Shown one piece after another: positions 45,901 through 58,470 of a stretch of 64,000 bases of DNA. Position 1 is the first letter of the stretch, and every line of letters begins with the position of its first letter. Below the pieces are notes generated by a model that saw only the letters and a list, made by a program, of their open reading frames with translations, searched no databases and had not been told where the DNA came from. A program made the position numbers and the translations under genes. Origin of the DNA: Cordia subcordata (Eukaryota > Streptophyta > Magnoliopsida > Boraginales > Cordiaceae); the NCBI GenBank assembly GCA_028554755.1, contig JAPTOF010000016.1, positions 3,943,001 through 4,007,000 on the forward strand, read 5' to 3'.

Positions 45901-47149
45901 TCAAAGAATGAATCCTATCTTTAAATCAATGAATTTGATAATCAAAACAAGTATTCTTTAACCATTCTATCTTTCTAAGTGTCAAATTCTAAACCGAAGT
46001 TACGAAATGCAATCTTAGTTGAAAGATGCAAATTGTTGAGATCAGCAAGACGAATGATTTGATGCGTGGGATAATATTATTCGTACACAGGAAAGGGGAT
46101 GTTACATAAAACTAGAAGCCACCAAGACCACCATAACCATAAAATTAGGAATAAAAAACTTTGCATTAAATAATTATATATCATTACAAGAAGATTTATA
46201 TATCGATATATTATTCATTCTCAATCTTTATCAGATAAAAAGCCCAACTCTTGAAATGATAAAACTCTTCATCTCTGGAATATCACATCGTTTTCTCTAC
46301 TTCATCTATGGACGATTGAGAGATATTGCACTGACAAATTGACTTGTAACCTAAAGCCACTGAAAATGACTTCCATTGATATCACTTCCCTCTTCTAACA
46401 CATAGAATTCTGATGATGATAAGCTATTATTATTATTCATTCATGGATTTATCCATTAATGCCTTAATCTAATGATATAGCCCAAACCCCATTTATGCAG
46501 ATATTTCAACGATTAGTATATGTCAGTCAACTTCAATTGTATATCATTAATCATATAGTTCTTGTTTGTGTTCATGGATTGATTTTGTGGAACATTTTCT
46601 CATCTAGTGGCCTTATTCACTACCATATAGACTTTTTCTTTTTCTTTTTCTTTTTTTCTTTTTCTTTTTTTTTAAATCGTCGACCATTTTTTACCTTTGA
46701 CATAAAGACATTTGTTTCATTAGTACATTCATGAAAAGACAAGAGGAGTAGTGAACAGTTCTCATGTATAGAATTCATTGAGGTTCATGGAACCATCTTC
46801 TTTTTTCTTTTTTTGCTTTGAGCCTAACAACATTGAACGTGAAACTAATCTCTATTGGGCCGGGAACGGTTAAAGAAAAGCCCTCTCAACAAGTATACTT
46901 CTCGGGATTCAAACTTGTGTTCTTTTTCTTACAGGGGTGAAACTGTTACCATCTCAACTGATAACTTATTGGTGTATAACAATCTTTCTTTACTTAAGCT
47001 TAAATCATGATATAGTTAGGACTTACAAGGTCAGCGCGTTCTTAGAAAGTCACGTAAAATATTGTAGTCTAATTTATGATGGATGGAATTGATTATATGA
47101 ATTCCCAACAACATGCAATCTATATGACGGACTCTTTATCCCCCTCTTA

Positions 47150-47350
47150 CTATTAGAAAAATGACTTTTAATGACCGTAAAAACGGTTACTAATAGGTTT
47201 ATTAGATTGCTAAATTAATTTTGTGACCAATTTTATGACCGCCAATGCTTCACTAATAGGAACATGATTGCTAGAGTATAATTTGTGACCGATATTAAAA
47301 TCGAGCGCTAATTTAGTGACTGATTATCTGGGCACTAATCAAGACCTCTA
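47150..47350. repeat. Possible CACTA-type transposon subterminal fragment
   Basis: Repeated short words of the type GTGACCGATATTAAAATCG, 'gtgaccaattttatgaccg', 'aatgaccgtaaaaacggtta' and 'cactaatag', in both orientations, resemble the subterminal repeats of CACTA elements. No complete end or transposase was seen. Confidence 0.35.
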
Positions 47351-47905
47351 AGTTGGTAAAAGTCATGGTTTTGTTAGAGTAAAAATCGATGCATGCATTC
47401 TACCAACATATATATTTATGTAAGTTTGTTATTCCCATCGCTTGAAGTATATAAAAGTGCAAAGTAAGAAAAGTAAAGATCAAGTTGGTCCAGGTGTTTA
47501 TAATTTAAGATATACACCATCAAAGTTGTATATAAGTAAATTTTACATATACCATATTTTTAGTTTTTCAAGGTGATTCAAGCTATATTAAGGCATGGCT
47601 TTATTTATTTGATCAGTAATTGTGATGTTATTATATATAATATAAGACAAAAGCTAAATATCCTTTTTCCTTCTGACATGATTCTCTTAATATGTAATAG
47701 AGCATAATGGGGTTCTAGCACCCATTGATTCATATTTTTTGAAATACAAGTATATTTATCTCAGTTAATTCTCACCGGAAAAAAATTCAGAAATTGAACA
47801 TAATTATTAAGTTGTATATTGTAACCTATACTATAGAAATCAAATTCTGAATATGCTATTATATACAATGATCCTTCAATTGTAATTTTGGTGTATAATC
47901 GTTAA

Positions 47906-48049
47906 AGTAAAATGCATTTTACTCCTTGTGTTTTATCAAAATTATATAAAACACTTAATGATATCAAAATTCACTAGCTAATACCCCTTTATACATTGAG
48001 AATGTTATGCAACTTTGATAAAACATAAGAAATAAAATGCATTTTACTC
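47906..48049. repeat. MITE-like family 2, short copy
   Basis: The left end AGTAAAATGCATTTTACTCC, then 'ttgtgttttatcaaaa'; the right end is the mirror: 'tttgataaaacataag' then AATAAAATGCATTTTACTCT. The end word GTAAAATGCATTTTAC is itself a perfect palindrome. Confidence 0.75.
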
Positions 48050-48590
48050 TACAAATTAATTCTGAAAAAGTAGTAAGTAATTAGCCAAATATAAGACTTG
48101 AACATCTTGAAATTGATATGTAGTCCAATTGAAAGAACAAAAGAGTAACCGTACCACTTCATGCTTCATTATCATTTTCTCTTAGAAGATAAATAGGCAT
48201 ATAATTTAGCTTTTCCTTAAAACAGTGATGGAAAATGAGAAAGTTCACAAATATGTCTAGGTTTTCTTCTTGTGATGTACGTCACAAACTAAATATCTTT
48301 TGACATGTCTAGGAAAACAAATAATCCCACCTAAAATTATTTGTTCCCTTATTTATTTGTTCTATTTCCCGCTTACTTAACTGTTAAGATTTAAGAGATA
48401 TTCTGATTTAATTCCTAGAGAAAACTGATCTTTTTTTCTTAATTCTGTCCTCATCTCGATGGATAAGGTAGATTATAAGACATTATGTTTGAACCTTTAA
48501 ATCTAATTCATATTTTTCTATAAATCTAATTCATTATTTTTTCTCCTTATCAGATTTGATTCATTCGGTTACAATTCCATAGCAATGCAC

Positions 48591-48745
48591 TCATCTCTCC
48601 GGTAGACCAACTTTAGTAGCCTCCCTAGCCAAAAAATAGGGAGGTCCCATAGCGAAAGACCTCCGATGCCTCCTTAGTTGACTACTCGAAAAGCACCCTG
48701 CAAACTGGCCGTAGGGTTTTCTTTGGGGCGACCGCAATTCCATCC
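48591..48745. other. Small GC-richer segment of unknown origin
   Basis: About 150 bases of near-even base composition in DNA that is otherwise strongly AT-rich, with abrupt edges. It has an open frame on the minus strand (about 50 residues, Arg-rich). It may be a fragment of organelle DNA or of a lost gene; I cannot identify it. Confidence 0.35.
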
Positions 48746-48764
48746 CAATACTTAGGAAAAGGTG

Positions 48765-49053
48765 AATTTCTTCATAGGTCCGTAAATTACAACATACGAG
48801 GCATTTTAGTTGGTGAAGTATCATATCGAGCCTTTTAGTCCCTGAAATATTAATTGTTAGACACCGTTAATCTTTTTTGCTATTTTCATCATAAAAAACT
48901 AGTCATTTTTGTTGAGAAACTAATGTTACTTTCTCGATCATGGCACATAACTAACTAAAAGACTAATATTAGTGTTAGTTTTTGGATTGAAATTGTTAAA
49001 AGGACCAACAGTATTTAATAATTATTAGTCCAAAGACCAAAATACTCACTTTA
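48765..49053. repeat. Dispersed repeat family 4, copy 2
   Basis: Counterpart of 45590-45900 (shared words listed there). Its right end is directly followed by family-1 copy F. Confidence 0.62.
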
Positions 49054-49261
49054 GGGCCTTTTTGGATTGATTTTTTTAAAAAAAAAGAAAAAACACTTTT
49101 TTTTAAAAAAAAGTACATTCTTTTTATAAAACCTATTAGCTTAGTTTCTAAAAAAATTGAAATTCTGAAGGAAAAAAAAATTCAAATACAATTTTTTTTA
49201 AAAAAAAATTGAAAGTTGTCAAAAAAATACTTCCTAAAAGAAAACAATCCAAACGAACCTT
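49054..49261. repeat. MITE-like family 1, copy F
   Basis: The left end AGGGCCTTTTTGGATTGATT mirrors the right end AAACAATCCAAACGAACCTT. The interior includes 'attgaaattctgaagg', as in other copies. Confidence 0.75.
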
Positions 49262-51839
49262 TAAAAATATGGAGACCAAAATATTCAGCATGTCATAATT
49301 TAAAAACTTATGAAGAAATACCCTTTAAAAAATAAAGAGTACTTTAGGGAGCTATATTTTTATTCTTTATTTCTAGAGAAAAATCGAGATGCTATTAGAG
49401 TTGACCTTAGACCACAAATGCGTATCTACACGAAGTCAATGCATGACCCATTTTGCTTGCCAATTGTAAACCAACTCTTTGTTCTTGTCAATGTTAGGAG
49501 AAGTGGAGAAACACACATGTTTCACAAATTACGTACTAAATTTTTTGTAAGATTTGAGCTCTTCAAGTCAACCACGTAATATATGCTGCAGCTATTTTTT
49601 TCCTGAAAAGCTAGCAAATTGTGTTCTTTGACTTGTTCACACTTGCTTGCAATTATTACATTATTAGAATATAAATATATACGAATCTTAAAGATCTCAA
49701 CTTTCATATATTGCTGCGAGTCAGAATAGTCTTCAACAACTAACTGGACACCAAACAAGCAACGAGATAAGTGAGCCAACACACCCAAAGCCCATTTAGG
49801 TAGAGAAAAGACCAATAGTCAGGAAAAGGCCCAAACACTGAAACAAACGCCAGGCCCAAACAAGCTCAAGGTGCAAAGACACAGCTATCCCTAGACGACC
49901 TAAACTAGGGCTCAAGGAAGGCTTTCTCAATGACTGCTGACACTTTGAAGCAGCAAAAATTGACTGACTCTCAACAATCCAAACGAACCCTTAAACTCCA
50001 ACAGATTCGAAAACATAACTGGCACAGTAGGGATAACCGCGCGACGGTGAAAAGCATAACGGAAGATGAGTTCAACAGACCTCACCATTCTGAACAAAGG
50101 TTGGGCTCTAGAAATATGCAACCTAGATGGGCCCTCTAGCCCAATGGTTTGAATAGGCGGTGTCAAAGACTACCCTATCACCTCTGTGGCCAAGAAATAT
50201 AAAAGGGATCAGGAAAATCAACTCATCAAGCAAGAGGGGCTTCTGGCAATAGCGAGTTGGTTGGGCCACATCATCCAGGGTTTTCATGGCATCGGTAATA
50301 TCAAAACTTTGCATACACAACCAAACACAAAAGAAGACAAAAACACAACAAAAGGGTAAGGTTACTCTTCAAATCCAAAGCCAGATGATCAAGATGAGCC
50401 AAAAGATTTGATGGTGATCAAGACCCAGAAACTACTGCACTGCACAAGGAAAACTCAAGAACAGAGGAATTAGTACCACAGGCTCGGCCCAAAAACTGAA
50501 AGATCCAAGGAAAAACACCTGGAGAGTTCTTCTCTGAGTGAAGAAGAGAACACCTAGGGAGATAGTATATCTTCAACGACAAATGAACACCACAGTTTTG
50601 ACTAGATATTCTATAACACTCAATCCTTCATCCATTCAACAAAAATTTTGCATTCAATTCGTGAAGACTTGAATGCTCTTACATTGTACGCACAAGTGTA
50701 ACTATTTTTTATGCACAAATCATTTTGCACCAAGAAAGTATATTTGCTTTATGCGGTTGAACCTGCTGCATCGAGTCCTCTAGGACAGTATTTTCATGTC
50801 TTAACCACTGAACTTGGGTTGTCAAAAAACGTAAGAGTAAGTAGGATAGACGATCAAACCTAACACCTTTCCTCAACATAGCACCAGAGTTGGTCACTCA
50901 AGTCGCTTTCACAATTTGATCACCTTCAGTGTCACATCTGGTGACAAACTGTTCAAATCATTTCTTTTCATCGCAAAGATTCAGAACACATACACCCTTC
51001 TTGGAAGAGCACAATTTCTAATCTTTTAAATACTCTCCTTCTGGTACAATTTCATTACATACTCGAGTTTCTGTTATGGTTGATTAGAGCAATCGTTTTC
51101 GTCTCACATTAAATCCGGTAATCAAAAGGCTTACAACCTTACTTTAGTCCGAGGCCAGCAGCACGGACAAATTACACCACCCATTAATCAAATTATCAAG
51201 CAGAGTTACGCATCTGTTGGTAAAAAAATCAGATGATAGGCCTGTTCAACAAAATTAGCTGTTAAAGTAACTGATAGGCCTGCATTTTAACTGATAGCTA
51301 TTTAGCTAACTCATTTAGCAAAATATGTTCAAGGAAACGAGCTACTTAATTAGCTGATGAATGCAAAATGACATATAATGCGAGAAAAATCCACTAATGG
51401 TGAACCGCTAATTCCAATCTTACGAAATAATTCAGAAACCATTAGATTTCCCTGGTAACATTACAATCCGGATCTGCCTCTTCCGCCCCTAGTTCATATA
51501 TAGATTACGTCGTAATGAACCTGCAAATCCTATAGTGTCAGTAGTCCTCGATATGTAATACAGTTGTAAATCTAGGAGAGTAGTTGTACAAATCAGTGCT
51601 GCTCTTCAGGGGAAACTAAACACGTCAAAGGTGTCTTTAAAGATGTTTTCTTCATATTGAAACAAACACCTGAAAGAAAAATACGCGCAGCTCCTGAAAG
51701 TTGTTTTTTTTTTTTTTACACAAAGTGACACGAAAGAAAGGGAATTCCTCTCTGAAGGTACTAAGACCTCCCACCAGTCAGACAGATTACATAAAAAGAC
51801 TTACAAATCTTATCCAGCACCAGAATGATCATCAGACGA

Positions 51840-54800
51840 TCACATTATGCTGCAACGACTTTTCTCTTCTGATGGTTGTTGGCCACTTGGCTGAAGCCGG
51901 TTTGCCTCGGATGGATTGTATGTGAACTCTGAAGTATCCAGGCCATACTGGGTATTGTAAGCAGAAAACGCAACATCAGTCAATCGAATAGTTATCACAT
52001 AAAAGATGCTAAACGCAGTAATGCACTATCAGCAAATATCAATTGAAGTGGTGTCTATATTGTTCATTGCATTGACACAGGGTGCAGGATGAGCGAATAA
52101 TGGCTAAAGAATGAACCTTTTACCGGAAATCTGCAATCAGTAGTGTCCAAGTGCAAATGAGAGACAATAAAAGCAATAGATTGCACTGTTTTGATATCGT
52201 AAAAATATCAAATATTACTATGTCATAGATGTTGACATCTAACAAGGGCTTCACAAGAATCGGCTGACCTATTAACGTAAAGCAAAACCCGTAATTCCAG
52301 GTTAAAATTTGCAATGGGAAAAAACATGAACATGCATGCGTGTTAACTAGCACATGGATGGACAGACAGTCATTAATCTGGAATTGCTTAAAGAAAGAAC
52401 AGCTACGGGCACCACTAATGAGCTTTCTGTGGTCCATCTCCTAGTATAAGTTTTAACAGTAAGATTCCTTCCTAACCAACCTGCAGAGAAAGTAAGAGAG
52501 AGGCATAGTAGCTTCACTTAAGAACATGGCTGATTAGCTGAAGCTTAAGCTTATAGAGGAGTCACTTTGGGGAGGCGTTTAGTCGGAATTTGACAAAAAC
52601 AATAGAGGCAGTAGGGAAATTTTGTCTAACAAAGAGGGATGTACGACGAAAAGCAAGAGGTGCTTTCTGATTTCAACTTTTTCCAGCTCACTTAAGCTAG
52701 AAGCAGTTTTATAAGCTGCAACAAACAACACGCTTGCACTTTTAACTGAAGCTGAAACGTGTAAGCTGCAAACAGAAGCAGAAAACAGGCCCAGAAAGAG
52801 GCAATATAGAAATATATTCCTCGAACATGTTCAACAACACGTCAAACGTTAACTAGGTGGAACACACCTTCTCTCTCATACGTGCACTCCAAGCATCATT
52901 CCTACTTGGCCGAGAATCAAGGGCACCTGCTACAGGGATACCTGTCGAGGGAACTGGTTGCCTGTGGATCAACGGTTGTCGAATTTGTTGCCTAGAACCG
53001 CCTATATACTCATCATCACTATCATAATCAGCTGGTGTATTTGCAGCCCTCACCACCAGAGCCAACAAAAATAAAAGAGCCTGCAATATTGGGGATGTTA
53101 GCTATACTAGAAAAACAAGGTAAAATGCATCAAACCATCCAGTACATCTTTGCTTTAATGATAAAGAAAAGTTTAATCCATCAATCTAAGACAGAAGTAA
53201 TTCTCAAATAATATCTATTTCCACCAACACCACTATACTAACAAGCTGAAAGGAAATATGACATTTGGTAGCAGGATAACACAGGTAAGCATTAAAGATG
53301 ATGAGGAATTGCCATTGCATACATAAGTAAACGGTGATATTTCTCTCAGAGTGACTAGTAGGCAATGACTTGGAATCAAAGAGTAAGAATATGCTATCAG
53401 AGAGTGATTGTTCTCAATACATGTGACAGAATGTATAAGCCAGATAGTTATTGTGAATATAGACCAGAATAAAATGTATTTTATTCAACAAGTTGTGTCT
53501 GCAAATCCTCTTAGGAAATTTGTAAGCATGACACTCAACAACTTGTTGGTGTCAGACAGGACAAACATATATCAGGCACCTACACCTCTTGACCCCCATG
53601 GATACATGTCCAAAATTCTTTCGTCTGCATCCAAATAAAATAATAGAAGTCAAAATTTCAAACTATTCTAGAACAATTTGCAACCATGTTTTCTTGGAAG
53701 TGCAGTAAATAATAAAGTAATACTTCTGGAAAGTAGTAACTCTGGTAGTTGTTATATCTCAAGATATCAAAAATAATAAATAATTCTTACAACCATTTAT
53801 TGATGTAAATATTTTCCCACACAACATCAATGCTTTCTAACAGCCTGGAACAGTTAGATATTTGCTATTCTATTAAGTTGCATGTACAGATTGTATGTTT
53901 GTAGGTGCAATTGAACGTAATGGAGATCTCAGTTAATATGTTGCAAATCCAAGACAAATTCATATATAGATTTTCAGTTACTTTGTCCTTAGCAAACTAA
54001 AGCGCAAGTTTCTAAAATTTTAAATGCTACTTGTCCATCACGTATCATGCCCATTAGTTGAGTCAGGGCTCATGCTCCTTAACTTCTAACTATCAAACTG
54101 CGATGGCTGTATACAGATGTTCATTCTACTATAAAGCTGCATGCTATTAATCTTACCTCAAAAATAACAACCCCAAGAGCAACCCACTTGACAATATCCC
54201 AGTTGTCCTCCAGAAATTCATAGATCTTGTCAAAGTTCCCAGTTTTATCAGTCGGAATTTCCTAACAAGAATTATTTGTCAGCAATCAAAATAATATAAC
54301 TGAGAATCTTAAAATCGGAAAGCAACAACAGTCACCTCTTCCCAGCTTTTGTCAAAAAATATAAATGCAGCACATCCAAGTTCTACCAAGATCAACAGGA
54401 TCACCAACACAGAATACTGTGTTCACCTTAAGGAACCCAAATTATCCAATCATCCTCAAAGAAGTAGAAGAGAACAAAGCTAGGCATAAATGCCCATTCA
54501 CATCTTCCAAATTTTGCAACCAATTAGTGAAGGAAAAAAAATATCAGCAGAAGGCTCAACTATGACCAGAATATTTGGTTCAATCATAAATTTACGAATG
54601 ACACTTCACAACCATGAAGCAATAGAATCAGGACATTCAGTTAAAATGATATGACACTGCTAGGATTCATTATCTGCATACTCCTGATTAAACCGGACCC
54701 TTAGCAGTATAGCATGCATACATGTGCCCCATCAGATGCATAGTGTAGCTACCCTTGATTAGTAGTCGTCTCTTCAACTTAGATGGTTTTTAGCTTTGCC

Positions 54801-57111
54801 ATGTAATCAAGGATATTTAGCAACATATGGTCAATTATATTGGAAAACAAAAAATTCCAAGCACACAAAATATCACTAATTATTTCACTTCATTCCATTG
54901 CTTCATTGTATATGCTCACCATTCTGTCCTATTACTACATGTATAATAACACCTTAAACGACAAGGATACACAATTCAAGCAGCAGCCATTACGTGTCGT
55001 TGATCCAATGCAACCAAAACAAGATATGAGAACAAGAACTGCACCCACACCAATAAATAAATATATGAACCTGCAAAGAAAACATCGATCAGACATTAAT
55101 ACCCCTCAACTAGCTCACAATCTATGCTTCATTATATGATTCTTTATCACCATCACTTCTAGAACTAATAATATAGCTGGAAAAGTTATTTCTTATAACA
55201 CCACATGTTCATTATGCAGCCCTAGACAGAAGTCACTTTCAACCAAGGGATGTACTAAATATTTCTCAAGCAGATCAACCTTCTTGTAGAATGTCAATAT
55301 TCTTAAATTTCTCTGAATGAGTTGGAGAAAGAAGATAGAGTTCCAAGAGCTCATTTGTTTACAGGATCATAAGCCTTTGCCTACATGAGAGGCAATCTTG
55401 CAAAAATTGGGAATGAGGACTTTTTTCCACCGAGTAGAAGATAACAAAGATGGATATCCAAATTCCAATACCCACAAGAATAATGGATTCCATAACCATA
55501 ACAACAATAATTTGCAGCATGAAGACAATAATTATATATCCTATATGCACAAAACAAATATATTGCATAACCATAACGACAATAATTGGCAACATAAAAC
55601 CAATTACATCTTCATAGAGACCATGAATTTCTTTGGCAAAAACCCCTAGCCAGAAGCCTGAAGGTTCATGTCATTCAATCAACTGAACAAGGCATCAAAT
55701 ATTTATCGACGAAAAAGAAAGGAAAAGAGAAAAAGAAAAAAAATTAGTTAAGTTATAATTTATTAGATATGAAAAAGTATTCAATGTGGTAAAAGGTTCA
55801 GCATTAAGAGGGAAGTGATATACCATAACAGTGGAAATGGAAGAAGAACATGATAACCTTTAATTTTTGAACAAATACTGGATTTTTCTATATGCTCACA
55901 AGTCATTGCAAGAGAAGTGCAACTCTATCAAAGATTTAGGAGCTTATGCAGAAAAAATCTCCAACTGAAAAATACAAATAAATATCCTTATATGACGTTT
56001 TCAGAGAAGGAGAATAAAACTGCAACACTTCTAATTTTTACTTTAGCAAGTATTGAATTAAGTTATAATCCACTTAGTAGTCCAAGAGAAAGGAATTTAA
56101 TATCTACTTCTTGTTCACAAGCTATATCTTTTAATAACTTTTGCACCCTATCCATGGAAGCTTCTAAATAATTGTGTCAACAATTATACTCTCATACCTT
56201 AACTTCTTATTACCAGACCGACAACAAGAAAATAGCTTACTGACTACAATAGCATTTGAAGTGTAACTTCAACTGAGACTTGTTACTTTGACATGCAGAT
56301 AAAGTGAAGCCATTACTACAACTAGCATTATTGAAATAAAATCAAGCTTCAGAGACTACTATTTTCTATGAAACACTGAGAACCGGAAATTTCAAGCTTT
56401 CACAGCGATAATGTGATCACAATTTTCGGTGAAGACAGAATTAACATAAAACACTCGATGAAGCATACAAATAAGTACATCAATGATCCTAACCATCCAA
56501 ATCAAAGCTTGAAGTCAAGAATTATTTTTGCAACACGCTTTGTATCATGTGAGGAAATAGCAGATAGAAGGTTGCATAACTGCTGATGAAGTTAATAATA
56601 AAGCTGTTATTATTTACAACTACATTGGTTAGAGCACCTTAAAAAGTATGGATTGCCTAAAGCAGATACTGCCTACTCTGCTTCTGCCACTCGTTGCCAC
56701 AAAGTTGTAATTTGACATCCATAGCATATTATTTTGACATAAAATTAATGCGAATATAATCGACCATTTCAACAGGAGTCAACTAACAGAAAACGCTAAT
56801 GATACAAAGTCTGTTAGCTAATGTCAATATAAAAAAAACACCAAGAAGTCAGAGCAAAACGAGTCACCATACCAAGCTTTTGGAAGGTTATCAAAAATGT
56901 TTCCACCTAAAGACACCGCCATCAGCATGGGACGACCAAGCGGTATCAATTCTTCACTTGAGGGTGGTAAGACGGGTTCATCCCCAGAAGGTGTTGCATT
57001 CTTGTACTCGACAAATAGGTATATGCCATATCCCAACATAGCAAGACCCATAAGAGTCAATATGAAGTTCAGAAGCTTTAGTAAGCACTCGAAACAACCC
57101 CTACACGCCAT
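51840..57111 (-). CDS. TOM2A: TOM2A tetraspanin-like membrane protein, 281 residues, six coding exons
   Basis: Four-span membrane protein. In Arabidopsis TOM2A sits on the tonoplast, binds TOM1 and supports tobamovirus RNA replication; its normal role is unclear. Exons in coding order: 57111-56873, 55070-54971, 54416-54336, 54261-54157, 53080-52868 and 51947-51840, all GT-AG and in one frame (Arabidopsis protein about 280 residues). The start is the ATG before ACRGCFECLLKLLNF. Membrane spans: about 10-32, 80-103, 114-136 and 164-186. Cys-rich text (SCFGCIG, GCCLNC) lies between spans 2 and 3, as in tetraspanins, and a loop with a TGNFDKIYEFLEDNW segment lies between spans 3 and 4. The C-terminal tail has AANTPADYDSDDEY, RPSRNDAWSARMREKYGLD and ends CSIM, a CaaX box suitable for farnesylation. 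Introns 1 and 5 are over 900 bases. Confidence 0.95.
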
Positions 57112-58300
57112 CCTCTCGGATTTTCCAATATATCAATCTCTTCTAAATTTTTTCAGCTTAATTCATCAACTCTTCAATATACTGCAAGAGAAACCCACAT
57201 TAGTCACAGTTACTCCCATCATAATCATGAAAAGATTTCAAACCAAAGAAACTAAAAAATTATTATTTTTAGTTAAATTAGTAATCCACCATCTCTTACC
57301 ACATAATTATGCAAAATTTCACATGTAAGGATACAAAAGATATAAAGTTCAGTTAAATGCAAAATTTGTTACCATAGAGTTATACAATAGTCCACATTAA
57401 AGCACCAAAAAGATAGAAACTTTGGTAAACCCAGCATCACCTAGAATTATTACCTTATAGCAACGTAAAAGTTGACAATAAAGCACCAGCAAGGTGAAAA
57501 TTCAGTTAAATCCATAATCACCCACAATTTATTACCTTAAATTAATGCAAAAATTAAAACTTTGAACATCCAAAGGAATATAAAAATCCATAAAAAGCCC
57601 AAGATCATTAACAACTTATGCAAAATTTCAATTTCAAAACCAAAAGAACTCCAAAATCCAGCTAAATCCATCATCAACTACAATTCATCACCTTATATTA
57701 TGAAAAGTTTCACTTTAAGCATCCAAATGAGAGTTAATTCAGATAAAAGAATAATCACCCAAATTCTCCAATAACTCATAATTAAGCAGAAGTTCACATT
57801 AAAAAGAGAACACCTAGAAAATTCAGAATAAATAAACATGCAAAATGCATAGAGTTAAATTCCTTAATCTTTTCCACTTCCATACAATCACAAAATGGTG
57901 AAGAATTAATAATTAACAGAATTATTCTCTCTGATGGGATAATTATGAATGGCAAAACAAAAGGAACAGAACCCAGATAGAATTATGCACAGACAATGCA
58001 ATTCTAATTCGATCAAGAATAAAATGGGATATTGCAAATCTTTTTAACGGGGTTTTATATGAAAAAAAGTAAATAAAAATTGAGAAATATTTACTTTAGA
58101 GGGGAGAAGAAAAGGAAGATGAATTGAGTTGTTAAAAAGTTATCTAAGATCACGAGCTCTGAAGATTTTTCAGAAGAGAGAGATATTGAAGGGGCTTGTG
58201 AAGGGGAACAAGGAGGAATGTGGTCAGCTTATAAGTTTCGTTGTTTGTGATTTGTTGGGTTTTGTTTTGGTGTGTCTCGTTACAGCCAGATAGCTTCCAC
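57112..58300 (-). other. TOM2A 5'UTR with a leader intron, and promoter start
   Basis: On the minus strand an acceptor (TCTCTTGCAG, intron end at 57182) precedes a 70-base leader that runs into the ATG at 57111. A matching donor (CTAAA then GTAAAT) is at 58094. Upstream of it 58095 to about 58250 is CT-rich, like a plant 5'UTR. This suggests a ~0.9 kb leader intron (57182-58094). The inside of that intron is A-rich and repeats phrases like 'aaatccataatcaccca', without coding. Confidence 0.5.
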
Positions 58301-58324
58301 GACAAACATGCATTCGTGAAAGTT

Positions 58325-58470
58325 TTCGTTTGGATTGATTTATTTAAAAAAATAAATAAATAAAGGTTTAATAATTTTAAAGAAAACTAATTTAATTTTT
58401 AAAAAAATTTCAATTTCTTTTAGAGTCCTGATATCAAAAATTTTTTAATCAAAAAAAATAAATCAACTTG
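58325..58470. repeat. MITE-like family 1, shorter or partial copy H
   Basis: It starts TTCGTTTGGATTGATTTATT and ends AAAATAAATCAACTTGAAAT, so the ends are inverted, but the element is only ~145 bases. It lies just upstream of the TOM2A leader. Confidence 0.5.

Larger units (their letters stand above)
40464..51839. other. Large gene-poor region between the copia element and TOM2A
   Basis: 11 kb with no supported gene. It holds several dispersed repeats (45251-45514, 45590-45900, 47150-47350, 47906-48049, 48765-49053, 49054-49261), a small GC-richer piece (48591-48745), and a section of more even base composition (about 49740-50560) that I could not identify. TOM2A 3'UTR probably covers some hundred bases below 51840. 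A (TTTTTC)n-like tract lies at about 46628-46672. Confidence 0.55.

Noticed and set aside
46495..46734. 79-residue ORF with a Phe-rich run
   Set aside because: Runs through a T-rich simple repeat; no start context, homology or codon bias.
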